Below, in pieces: positions 46,354 through 58,435 of a stretch of 64,000 nucleotides of DNA. A program made the translations under genes and the position numbers. The notes beneath the pieces were generated by a model. It saw only the letters and a program-made list of their open reading frames with translations, did not search any database and was not told the DNA's origin. The stretch lies in assembly GCA_028577615.1 (NCBI GenBank), contig JAJSDU010000003.1, forward strand, positions 1-64,000, given 5' to 3'. Numbering within the stretch: the first letter of the stretch is position 1; each line of letters starts with the position of its first letter. Origin of the DNA: Nitrosomonas sp. (GTDB lineage: Bacteria > Pseudomonadota > Gammaproteobacteria > Burkholderiales > Nitrosomonadaceae).

Positions 46354-46526
46354 GCATCGATTTCCTGCTTCAGTTGATCAGCCGACAGCGCTTTGCCTTG
46401 CACGACGGCTTCTCGCCCTTTTCTGATTTTATCCAACAGGTATAGCCGGTACATGATTTCATCCATATCCGCATCGTCCGGTAATTGATGAATGGTTTTT
46501 AGTGCTTCCTGCTTGATTGCCTCCAT
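46347..46526 (-). CDS. Antitoxin partner of ParE-type toxin
   Basis: 59 residues from ATG 46526: MEAIKQEALKTIHQLPDDAD, then MDEIMYRLYLLDKIRKGREA. This is a complete small antitoxin of the type found upstream of RelE/ParE toxins. Its stop overlaps the toxin start, the usual TA arrangement. The toxin is frameshifted, so this antitoxin is probably now free-standing. Confidence 0.8.
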   Translation of the reverse strand: MEAIKQEALKTIHQLPDDADMDEIMYRLYLLDKIRKGREAVVQGKALSADQLKQEIDAW

Positions 46527-46569
46527 TTTGTTACCTCTCTTGTTAAAGGACTCAGTCACTGATTCGTAT

Positions 46570-48234
<1,665 letters not shown>

Positions 48235-48368
48235 TGGTCTGATCTTATAGAATGAGAATGCGTTTGAAAAAATCGAAATGGTGATACGTTTAAGGGTTCA
48301 AAGTTTAACCCAGCTGTTCCGGCATTGAAAGCGGGCGGGTTTTGCGCGCAATGACGAATAAGGGCTGT

Positions 48369-48599
48369 TTATACGTCCGACAAACGTTTGATGGAGACAA
48401 ATTTACGGTTTTCATCGAGAATCAGTTCGAAGATACCGTGCACGCCGTCTGCCTGTACGACTGCGCGCAATATATTGGCTGGGAAGCGGACCGTGCGGCC
48501 ATTCGTCGTCCGGGCCACTACCGTGCTTACACTGCCTGCGTAATAGCGGGCGAGCTGTTGCGGCGACAGGTTGAGCGCGACAAGCAAACGCTGCTGCAT
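48369..48599 (-). CDS. DUF2835 family protein
   Basis: 76 residues: LSPQQLARYYAGSVSTVVAR, then GRTVRFPANILRAVVQADGV and GIFELILDENRKFVSIKRL. The pattern fits DUF2835, a small beta-rich protein of unknown role in proteobacteria. It is the third minus-strand gene in a row here but is well separated from both neighbours. Confidence 0.75.
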   Translation of the reverse strand: MQQRLLVALNLSPQQLARYYAGSVSTVVARTTNGRTVRFPANILRAVVQADGVHGIFELILDENRKFVSIKRLSDV

Positions 48600-48667
48600 T
48601 GTATTGATGTTCTGGCGGTTTTATAAACCATTCCGGCGGTTGATATGAGGGCAGTCATGGCTGTAAT

Positions 48668-50047
48668 TCATTTTTTGATGGCATGCCCAGCCAGCGTTTT
48701 CCCGAGATTCCAGATTGAGCCTGGAACTTTGTGCGTTTCGGCGATTGTATGATCGAGTGCCGCAAGTATTTTCCGGCAGTCCTTGTCGGTCAGATTCAGT
48801 GGTGGCAGTAGTTTCACCACGTTCATGCCATGCCCGGCGACCTGACTCAGAATGCGATGCTCCTTGAACAAGGGGATGGTGATCATCTGACAAAACAGGC
48901 CTTTATTGGCCGCTTCCAGCATCGCCCAAGCGGCTTTTAGCGACAAACTCCCGGGTGCGTGAAATTCGATTGCGATCATCAATCCCTTGCCACGCGCTTC
49001 CTGGAGAAATTCATACTTGCCGGTCATCGCGTTAATACCATCGATGAGGATCCTGCCTTTTTCAGCGCTGTTTTCAATCAGTTTTTCGTCTTCGATCACC
49101 TGCAATGTCGCCAGACCGGCAGCCATGGCCATATTATTCTTGGAAAAGGTCGAGCCGTGCACGACTGCGCGGTCCATGCGGTTAAACACTGCATCCATGA
49201 CTTTTTCGGTCATGGCGACGCCACCCACTGGTATGAATCCGCCGGATAATGCCTTGGCCATCAATATCATGTCCGGTTTGACGCTCCAGTGATCGATCGC
49301 CCAGAACCTGCCGGTTCTGCCGATGCCGGTCTGGATTTCGTCGGCGACAAATAATGTGCCGTATTTGCGGCAAAGCTGTTCAACACCGGACAGGTAATCA
49401 TCGTCGGGAACATTGACGCCTTTGCCCTGAATCGGTTCCACAATGAATGCCGCGACGTTTTTATGGCGTAGGGCGTTTTCCAGCGCCGAGAGGTCGTTAA
49501 AAGGAACCGATTCGCAATCGGGCAACAGCGCCCCAAAGCCGTCGCGGAAAATCTTTTCACCATTGAGCGATAGCGAACCCAGCGTCAGGCCATGGAAACT
49601 GTGTTCGCAATACAGAATCTGCGGCCGCCGCGTGGCATAGCGCGCAAACTTGATCGCGGCTTCGACGGCTTCAGACCCCGAGTTGCAGAAAAACATGCGA
49701 TTCAGATTGTCCGGTACGGTTTGCAGAATTTTTTTGGCAAGCAGGCCGCTTAACAGCGATACATCCATTTGCACGAGGTTCGGCAGTTCCGCTGTCAATG
49801 TTTCCTGCAATGCCTTGATGACCGTCGGGTGATTGCGGCCGACCGCAAAAACACCGAATCCGCTCAGCAGGTCGAGATATTCATTGCCTTCGTAATCATA
49901 CAAGTATTGCCCCACTGCCTTTTTGTAATTCCGGTCATAGCCGATGGTTTTCAGCACCTTAACCATCTGGTTATTGAGATGCTTTTCGTGCAGTTCAAAT
50001 TTTTCAGCGTGATGATTTTCTAACAGTGCGGCAATGCTAAAGGACAT
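48668..50047 (-). CDS. Class III PLP-dependent aminotransferase (HpnO-like)
   Basis: 459 residues. PLP Lys265 sits in MAKALSGGFIPVGG. VADEIQTGIGRTG (234-246) and FFCNSGSEAVEAAIKFAR (119-136) are class III signatures. The N-terminus with its LNNQMVKVLKTIGYDRNYKK resembles the ornithine/putrescine-type enzymes annotated as HpnO, which aminate the hopanoid C35 side chain. The hopanoid role is inference, since no other hpn gene is here. It is divergent from the PEP-CTERM gene. Confidence 0.8.
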   Translation of the reverse strand: MSFSIAALLENHHAEKFELHEKHLNNQMVKVLKTIGYDRNYKKAVGQYLYDYEGNEYLDLLSGFGVFAVGRNHPTVIKALQETLTAELPNLVQMDVSLLSGLLAKKILQTVPDNLNRMFFCNSGSEAVEAAIKFARYATRRPQILYCEHSFHGLTLGSLSLNGEKIFRDGFGALLPDCESVPFNDLSALENALRHKNVAAFIVEPIQGKGVNVPDDDYLSGVEQLCRKYGTLFVADEIQTGIGRTGRFWAIDHWSVKPDMILMAKALSGGFIPVGGVAMTEKVMDAVFNRMDRAVVHGSTFSKNNMAMAAGLATLQVIEDEKLIENSAEKGRILIDGINAMTGKYEFLQEARGKGLMIAIEFHAPGSLSLKAAWAMLEAANKGLFCQMITIPLFKEHRILSQVAGHGMNVVKLLPPLNLTDKDCRKILAALDHTIAETHKVPGSIWNLGKTLAGHAIKK

Positions 50048-50408
50048 GAATGAAACTCGCTTAATGGATTAAAATGCCCCGGAGATTACAAAAAAAGATG
50101 ACAATCGCGCAGTTTTTCTGAGCAATGAAAAGGCTGACGCAAAAGTTTTCATGAATTTCAAGGGAATGCCGAATATGGGAAAGGCGTAACAGATGCCATG
50201 AGCAATTATTTTGCTGTTCGCACAATAGTACTAAATGCGCCTGAACGCAAGTCAAGGTTAAAGAATTTAACGAGAAGCTTGCCGGGCAACTCAAGAATTC
50301 TGATTAAAGCCAGGATTACATCGGCAGAAGTGTCGGTTTATTTTACACAAGTTTCCGTTTGCAAATATTATCCGCAAATAACCATATGATTATAATGAAT
50401 AATAATAA
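50048..50408 (+). other. Upstream region of PEP-CTERM gene with repeats
   Basis: About 360 bp with no gene. A dyad GTGT-N11-ACAC lies at 50330-50348, and a direct repeat GCAAATA at 50361-50367 and 50374-50380 (13-bp spacing). Both lie 30-80 bp upstream of the sigma-54 site, where an enhancer-binding protein would be expected. In other bacteria PrsR is such a regulator for PEP-CTERM genes; I cannot confirm that these repeats are its sites. Confidence 0.4.
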
Positions 50409-50425
50409 CTGGCACAGATATTGCT
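50409..50425 (+). promoter_or_regulatory. Sigma-54 (-24/-12) promoter
   Basis: CTGGCACAGATATTGCT matches the RpoN consensus TGGCAC-N5-TTGCW at every conserved base, with exact GG-to-GC spacing. Predicted transcription start is about 50436, about 104 bases before the PEP-CTERM start codon. Dependence on RpoN and an activator is inferred from sequence. Confidence 0.8.
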
Positions 50426-50539
50426 CGGATTTATTATAAGTGGATAGTATTTTGTTGCTCCGTATGTTTTGCCATCTGGCTGTCCGCTACCGTGTATTGA
50501 ATTGCTCAATAGTCAATTATCGTTATTCAAGGAAAAGTT

Positions 50540-51514
50540 ATGTGTACATTATTGATGAAAAAAATCGCTGCTTTTCAAGCGCATTTATCTCTTGCCGAGA
50601 AGAAAATGCTTTTTAAAAAGCTGATAGCGAGTTTCACTATTGCGCTGACTGTGGGACTGGGTGCAGGTGGATTGACAGGATCCAATGCAATAGCCGCGCC
50701 TTTCGTCGTTTTGCTGGAGTCTAACGCCAACATGGGCGCAGGTCAGGAGGTTTTTCTGGTCACCTACAATTCGTATGCGGATCTGATCAGTAATAACCAG
50801 GCCAGCAGTACCTTTTCGCAACTGAACATCAATGCATCCTATAGCGTTGGTGGCATGGCTTACGACGGAAGTCAGTTCCATGTGTTATTGGAGTCTAACG
50901 TCAACATGGGCGCAGGACAGGAAGTTTTTCTGATCACCTACAATTCGTATGCTGATCTGATCAGTAATAATCAGGCCAGCAGTACCTTTTCGCAGCTGAA
51001 CATCAATGCATCCTATAGTGCTGGCGGCTTGACCTATGACGGGAGTCAATTCCATGTGTTATTGGAGTCTAACGCCAACATGGGTGCAGGTCAGGAGGTT
51101 TTTCTGGTCTCCTACAATTCGTATGCGGATCTGATCAGTAATAATCAGGCCAGCAGCGCCTTCTCGCAGCTGAACATCAATGCATCCTATAGCGCTGGCG
51201 GCTTGACCTATGACGGGAGTCAGTTCCATGTGCTATTGGAGTCTAACGCCAACATGGGTGCAGGCCAGGAGGTTTTTATGGTCTCCTACGATTCGTATGC
51301 GGATCTGATCAGTAACAATCAGGCCAGCAGTACCTTTTCGCAGCTGAACATCAATGCATCCTATAGCGCTGGTGGACTGACTGCCTTAAATACGGGAAAC
51401 GGTGGAAATGTTGTATCTGAACCTGCAACCATGATGCTGGTATTGATCGGCCTGAGCTTTTTGAGCGTATTTACTCGACGAAAAGATGGTAGATGCTGTC
51501 AGGCGCGCATTTGA
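50540..51514 (+). CDS. PEP-CTERM repeat surface protein
   Basis: 324 residues. A signal peptide (LIASFTIALTVGLGAGG...SNAIAAP, to about residue 54) is preceded by a 27-residue leader; ATG 50621 is an alternative start, but AAGGA precedes 50540. Four 58-residue repeats follow (LLESNANMGAGQEVFLVTYN, SYADLISNNQASSTFSQLNI, NASYSAGGLTYDGSQ). A linker leads to the sorting tail SEPATMMLVLIGLSFLSVFT plus RRK. The tail is the exosortase recognition signal: PEP-like SEPA, a membrane span and a basic end. The protein should be cut by exosortase and exported to the surface or extracellular matrix. The last few residues (DGRCCQARI) after RRK are unusual. Confidence 0.88.
   Translation: MCTLLMKKIAAFQAHLSLAEKKMLFKKLIASFTIALTVGLGAGGLTGSNAIAAPFVVLLESNANMGAGQEVFLVTYNSYADLISNNQASSTFSQLNINASYSVGGMAYDGSQFHVLLESNVNMGAGQEVFLITYNSYADLISNNQASSTFSQLNINASYSAGGLTYDGSQFHVLLESNANMGAGQEVFLVSYNSYADLISNNQASSAFSQLNINASYSAGGLTYDGSQFHVLLESNANMGAGQEVFMVSYDSYADLISNNQASSTFSQLNINASYSAGGLTALNTGNGGNVVSEPATMMLVLIGLSFLSVFTRRKDGRCCQARI
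50702..51397 (+). repeat. Four 174-bp tandem coding repeats
   Basis: Repeats start at 50702, 50876, 51050 and 51224, exactly 174 bp apart, and each encodes 58 residues. They differ at only a few positions at both DNA and protein level (for example SNAN/SNVN, VTYN/ITYN/VSYN/VSYD). This indicates recent duplication or gene conversion. Copy number could vary between strains. Confidence 0.95.
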
Positions 51515-51622
51515 AATAAAATTTCTATGGCTTTGTCCAATCTGACAGGTTGTTAAACCATTGATGGTTGAATCCACTGGTACAGAGTAACTTTCAGTCT
51601 GGAAGATTCCTGCAGGATTATC

Positions 51623-51710
51623 TGGTGCCGAGGGGGGGAATCGAACCCCCATGATGTTACCATCGCTGGATTTTGAATCCAGTGCGTCTACCAATTCCGC
51701 CACCTCGGCA
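51623..51710 (-). tRNA. tRNA-Leu (CAA)
   Basis: 88 nt including CCA, read on the minus strand. The anticodon stem CTGGA/TCCAG surrounds loop TTCAAAA with anticodon CAA. A long variable arm (CGATGGTAACATCAT) marks a class II leucine tRNA. The T arm GGTTCGATTCC is canonical. It decodes UUG. Confidence 0.96.
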
Positions 51711-51876
51711 AGCAGACCAGTATGCAGGGTTACTGTTTTTGTTCTTCCCCGATACTGATCTTGAAAGAGCGCCATTATCACTGAATTCGACGGCTTCTTC
51801 AAGTTGCCGTGAAAAAAACAGCACCCGCCGGTATATAATGCTGCCTCTTTTAAGCAAGTGGTTATAACGGGGATGC

Positions 51877-54005
<2,129 letters not shown>

Positions 54006-54059
54006 GCCTGCATCATGTTAATATGTGAGTTTTTTATTCATTGTTTCTGGAGGAATAGC

Positions 54060-54554
54060 ATGCTGATTAGCGAAGCTTTCGCACAAACCGCCGGATCCGG
54101 CCAAGCCGAGGCGGGCTGGGCGAATCTCATTCTGTTGGTAGGTATCTTTGTCATTTTCTGGTTGCTGTTGATTCGTCCGCAGGCGAAACGCGCCAAGGAA
54201 CATAAGAAAATGGTCGAAAATCTGCAAAGAGGCGACGAAGTCATTACGGGCGGCGGTATGATCGGGTTAATTCTGAATGTCAGTGAAAACTACGTGGTGG
54301 TTGAAGTTTCACCCGGTGTTGAAATATTGGCGATCAAATCCTCGGTGCAGACATTACTGCCGAAAGGCACGTTGAAAAGCATAGAACCATCCAAAGGCGG
54401 AAAGCAGTTGAAGAAGGCCGCCAAAGGAAGTGCTCCGGCGCAGGATGATAAATCCGCAACGAACAAGGAAACAACGGACAAGGAAACAGCCGCGGCAGAC
54501 GAATCAGAAGGTAGTGGCAACGCGGAAACGCCGAAAGCAGGCGAGAAGAATTAA
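54060..54554 (+). CDS. yajC: Sec translocase accessory subunit YajC
   Basis: 164 residues from ATG 54060, preceded by GGAGGAATAGC. One membrane span is present (WANLILLVGIFVIFWLLLI, about 20-38), followed by RPQAKRAKEHKKMVENLQ and GDEVITGGGMIG. A Lys/Glu/Ala-rich tail of about 55 residues extends beyond the normal 110-residue YajC. It forms a complex with SecDF, encoded next. Confidence 0.94.
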   Translation: MLISEAFAQTAGSGQAEAGWANLILLVGIFVIFWLLLIRPQAKRAKEHKKMVENLQRGDEVITGGGMIGLILNVSENYVVVEVSPGVEILAIKSSVQTLLPKGTLKSIEPSKGGKQLKKAAKGSAPAQDDKSATNKETTDKETAAADESEGSGNAETPKAGEKN

Positions 54555-54653
54555 CTGGCTGCGTACCAATCAGGATGGCCGGATTGCACAGGCCATCTGT
54601 CTACGTGTTATTGCTATCCATTATCCATTTATTTAATCATTCTCTGAATTATC

Positions 54654-56768
54654 ATGAACCGCTACGCACTTTGGAAATACCTGATTATTGCGGTTTCCTT
54701 GCTTCTCGGGTTGCTCTACACACTACCGAATTTTTTCGGTGAGTCGCCTGCTGTACAGATTTCACCGCTTAGAGTATCCAACCCGGCAGACACCGCGCTG
54801 CTGCAACAGGTTGAGGATAGCCTGAAAAGAGCAAATATCCAGAATGACGGCCTCTTCCTTGAAGAAGGCAGTATCAAAGTCAGGTTTCTTGACACGGATA
54901 CACAGATCAAGGCTAAAGACGTACTGCAGTCGTCACTGGGCGATGACTATATGATCGCACTCAATCTGTTGCCGAATTCCCCGCAATGGCTGGCGAATCT
55001 GGGTGCGCTGCCGATGTACCTCGGGCTGGATCTGCGCGGCGGCGTTCATTTCATGCTGGAAGTCGATATGGAAGGCGCCATCAGTACCGCGCTTGATCGC
55101 CACAGCGCTGATATCCGTGCCGCGCTGCGCGAAAAGCGCATTTCTTACGCTGGTGTTGAACGGCTGGGTGAAACGCTGACGATCAAATTTCGTGATGCTG
55201 AATCGCGAGAACAGGCGTTGAGCATGCTCAAGTCGGATTATGACGATCTGCAATTCAGGGAAGAGCGTGCTGACAATCGTTTTCATCTCATAGCGACGAT
55301 CAAGCAGGAAGCGCTGGTGCAAATGCAGGATTCCACGGTGCAGCAGAATATCACTACGCTGCGCAATCGCGTCAACGAACTGGGTGTGGCCGAACCGATT
55401 ATTCAGAAAGCCGGCGCTGACCGTGTCATCGTGCAATTACCGGGCGTTCAGGATACGGCTAAAGCGAAGGAAATTCTGGGCCGTACCGCGACGCTGGAAA
55501 TTCGTATGGTTGACGAGGAACGCGATCTGGACGCGGCAATGCGCGGACAGGTTCCGTTCGGTTCCGAGCTGTATGAAGAGCGTGGCGGCGGCCCGATACT
55601 GGTCAAAAAACAGGTGCTGCTGACCGGCGACCGGATAACCGACGCGCAGCCGGGTTTCACCGAGGACAATCAGCCTGCGGTGCATATCCGGCTGGATAAT
55701 AATGGCGCGCAGGTATTTAAAAAGCTGACGCGTGAAAATGTCGGCAGGCGCATGGCCATTCTGCTGATCGAGCGTAACAGGACGGAAGTCGTTACCGCGC
55801 CCGTGATTCGCGAGGAGATCGGCGGTGGCCGCGTACAGATCAGCGGCAGCATGACAACACTGGAAGCGCGCGACGTCGCGTTGCTGCTGCGCGCCGGGGC
55901 GCTGGCCGCGCCGATGGATATCATTGAGGAACGTACGGTCGGTCCCAGTCTTGGCGCCGATAATATTGAACGGGGATTCAATTCGACGCTGTATGGCTTT
56001 CTCGCAGTTGCGGTTTTCATCACCCTCTATTACACGGCATTTGGCGCGATTTCGGTACTGGCGCTCAGTATGAATCTGTTGCTGCTGGTCGGTTTGCTGT
56101 CGATTCTGCAGGCCACGTTGACGTTGCCCGGCATGGCTGCGCTGGCGCTGACTGTGGGTATGGCCATTGACGCCAATGTGTTGATCAACGAGCGGATACG
56201 CGATGAGCTGCGCGAGGGCCTGTCGCCGCAGATGGCGATCAATGCGGGGTACGAACGAGCGAGCGGTACCATTCTGGATTCGAATATTACGACCTTGATC
56301 GCGGGCATTGCGCTGTTCGCCTTTGGTTCCGGACCGGTCAAAGGGTTTGCCGTGGTGCTTTGTCTGGGCATTCTGACTTCGGTGTTCACCGCCGTATTTG
56401 TATCGCGCGGTATGGTGAACTTTATGTATGGCAGCCGCCGCAAACTGGAGACCGTGCCGATCGGTAAAATCTGGATACCCGAAAACAGCCGGACTAAAAA
56501 GAAATTCAACTATGAAGCACTGGTGAAACCGATGGACAAGACAGCTTCTGCCGCGCAATCCGCGGAGAGCGCAACTTCTGGCAGTATTGACGCGCATGAA
56601 AAAAACGCTCAACCGGAAGGCGGGTCTGCTGTGACCGGAACTGCCGCGCCGGAGTCTGCAAAAGCGCCTGAAGAGGCATTGCTTGCAAATTCGAATAGTC
56701 CGCGTGCCAAAACGCAAGGCGGGAAAAGGGCAACTGCCGGCAGTGGACGTAAATCGAGAAAAAAATAA
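54654..56768 (+). CDS. secD: Protein translocase subunit SecD
   Basis: 704 residues. The N-terminal membrane helix is followed by the conserved LGLDLRGGVHFMLEV (123-137) and periplasmic P1 domain. The C-terminal SecD/F membrane domain has MAIDANVLINERIRDEL. Unusually, about 85 residues of low-complexity Ala/Ser/Glu/Lys-rich tail follow the last domain after residue about 620, ending GKRATAGSGRKSRKK. E. coli SecD is 615 residues. With SecF it uses the proton gradient to pull exported proteins. Confidence 0.96.
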   Translation: MNRYALWKYLIIAVSLLLGLLYTLPNFFGESPAVQISPLRVSNPADTALLQQVEDSLKRANIQNDGLFLEEGSIKVRFLDTDTQIKAKDVLQSSLGDDYMIALNLLPNSPQWLANLGALPMYLGLDLRGGVHFMLEVDMEGAISTALDRHSADIRAALREKRISYAGVERLGETLTIKFRDAESREQALSMLKSDYDDLQFREERADNRFHLIATIKQEALVQMQDSTVQQNITTLRNRVNELGVAEPIIQKAGADRVIVQLPGVQDTAKAKEILGRTATLEIRMVDEERDLDAAMRGQVPFGSELYEERGGGPILVKKQVLLTGDRITDAQPGFTEDNQPAVHIRLDNNGAQVFKKLTRENVGRRMAILLIERNRTEVVTAPVIREEIGGGRVQISGSMTTLEARDVALLLRAGALAAPMDIIEERTVGPSLGADNIERGFNSTLYGFLAVAVFITLYYTAFGAISVLALSMNLLLLVGLLSILQATLTLPGMAALALTVGMAIDANVLINERIRDELREGLSPQMAINAGYERASGTILDSNITTLIAGIALFAFGSGPVKGFAVVLCLGILTSVFTAVFVSRGMVNFMYGSRRKLETVPIGKIWIPENSRTKKKFNYEALVKPMDKTASAAQSAESATSGSIDAHEKNAQPEGGSAVTGTAAPESAKAPEEALLANSNSPRAKTQGGKRATAGSGRKSRKK

Positions 56769-56812
56769 TTCACCCGAAAGCCTGATCAAAGTATTCAGCA
56801 AAGGAATCAACT

Positions 56813-57751
56813 ATGGAATTTTTCAGAGTTAGCCGAGACATCCCTTTTATGAGCTGGCGGCGGAGCGCGGCTGTTATTTCAATTGTGACATTTATTCTGT
56901 CCGCATTCTTTCTGACTACGCGAGGATTGAATCTGGGCGTCGATTTTACCGGCGGAACCGTGCTTGAAGTCAGTTACGCACAGGCGGCGGATTTGAATCA
57001 AATCAGGGAAGTCTTGAACGGCTTGAATATGTCTGACGTTACCGTGCAGAATTTCGGCACATCGCGCGATGTCATGATTCGTTTACCGGTCATGCCGGAT
57101 TATTCCAGTGCGAAATTGTCGGAAACCGTGCTCGAAGCATTGCGCCAGGCAGACGATACCGTTGAAATGCGGCGGGTAGAGTTTGTCGGTCCTCAGGTTG
57201 GCAGTGAATTGCTTGAAAATGGCGCTCTGGCAATATTGTTTGTTTCACTTGGGATCGTAGCGTATCTGGCTGTGCGGTTTGAATGGAAATTCGGCGTTGC
57301 GGGTATCATAGCCAATCTGCATGATGTGATTATCATTCTTGGCTTTTTTGCATTCTTTCAGTGGGAGTTTTCACTAACTGTACTGGCCGCGGTACTCGCC
57401 GTGCTGGGTTATTCGGTCAACGAATCCGTGGTTATCTTTGACCGGATACGTGAGAATTTCCGTAAGCTGCGCAAAGTGGAGGTGACTACGGTTATCGACA
57501 ACGCGATTACACGTACCATGGCGCGGACAATCATTACCCATGGCAGCACGCAGATGGTGGTGATCGCCATGCTGCTGTTCGGCGGAGAAGTGTTGTATTA
57601 CTTCGCGCTTGCGCTGACAATCGGTATCCTGTTCGGTATTTACTCATCGATCATGGTTGCCAGTCAGATTCTGTTGTTGCTTGGTGTCAAGCGCGAGGAT
57701 CTGGTAAGACTGGAAGAAAAGAAACCTGAAAACGACGGCGCTGTCGTCTGA
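56813..57751 (+). CDS. secF: Protein translocase subunit SecF
   Basis: 312 residues. LGVDFTGGTVLEVSY (41-55) opens the periplasmic domain. The membrane domain has YSVNESVVIFDRIRENFRKL and TRTMARTIITHGSTQMVVIA. Length and six membrane spans are normal. It follows secD by 44 bases. Confidence 0.97.
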   Translation: MEFFRVSRDIPFMSWRRSAAVISIVTFILSAFFLTTRGLNLGVDFTGGTVLEVSYAQAADLNQIREVLNGLNMSDVTVQNFGTSRDVMIRLPVMPDYSSAKLSETVLEALRQADDTVEMRRVEFVGPQVGSELLENGALAILFVSLGIVAYLAVRFEWKFGVAGIIANLHDVIIILGFFAFFQWEFSLTVLAAVLAVLGYSVNESVVIFDRIRENFRKLRKVEVTTVIDNAITRTMARTIITHGSTQMVVIAMLLFGGEVLYYFALALTIGILFGIYSSIMVASQILLLLGVKREDLVRLEEKKPENDGAVV

Positions 57752-57814
57752 TCCCGCTGGCGGAATAAAAGCGGTGCGTCGCATATGAAAACTTTTCATA
57801 CTGGATGAAATAAT

Positions 57815-58414
57815 GTGATTGCAGAAATCATTGCATGGATTGTCAGCACCGTCGGCAGTCTTGGATATCCTGGTATCTTTCTTCTGATGATGCTGGAATC
57901 CAGCTTTGTGCCGTTTCCGAGTGAAGTTGTCATGATCCCGGCTGGATATCTCGCATCAAAAGGCGAAATGCAGATTCTGATTGCTGTGCTATGCGGCCTT
58001 TTCGGCAGTCTGGTCGGCGCGTTGATCAATTATTATCTGGCGGTATGGCTGGGCCGTCCGTTATTGCTGCGGTACGGAAAATATGTGATGTTCAAGGATG
58101 TACACTTGCAGAAGATGGAAATCTTTTTTCAGCGCCATGGCCATATTTCAACGTTCACTGGCCGATTGATTCCGATGATACGCCAGTATATTTCGATCCC
58201 CGCTGGTCTTGCGCGCATGAATATTCCGATGTTCTGCTTCTACACCAGTCTGGGCGCGGGAATCTGGGTTATTATCCTGACCCTGCTGGGTTACTTTATC
58301 GGTGAGAATGAAGCGTTGATCAAGGAATATCTGCGCGATATCATTGTTGTGCTGTTTATCGCCTGCGTGATCGGCGTAGGGATATACTGGCAGCGGCAAC
58401 GCCGCTCCAGGTAG
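57815..58414 (+). CDS. DedA family membrane protein
   Basis: 199 residues starting at GTG. SNARE-associated (DedA) fold: [23 protein letters not shown] with the conserved acidic residue, followed by [32 protein letters not shown] with the reentrant-loop Arg/Gly motif. Members act in membrane lipid scrambling or flipping (undecaprenyl-phosphate or phosphatidylethanolamine recycling). Which lipid is unknown here. Confidence 0.9.
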   Translation: MIAEIIAWIVSTVGSLGYPGIFLLMMLESSFVPFPSEVVMIPAGYLASKGEMQILIAVLCGLFGSLVGALINYYLAVWLGRPLLLRYGKYVMFKDVHLQKMEIFFQRHGHISTFTGRLIPMIRQYISIPAGLARMNIPMFCFYTSLGAGIWVIILTLLGYFIGENEALIKEYLRDIIVVLFIACVIGVGIYWQRQRRSR

Positions 58415-58435
58415 TTTTTATGGATTGATCTGACG

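Noticed and set aside
50702-51397. CRISPR array
   Set aside because: The repeats are 174 bp, contiguous, in frame and coding; there are no spacers.
55437-56810. 457-codon antisense frame under secD
   Set aside because: Mirror of GC-rich secD coding sequence; secD itself has full conserved motifs.
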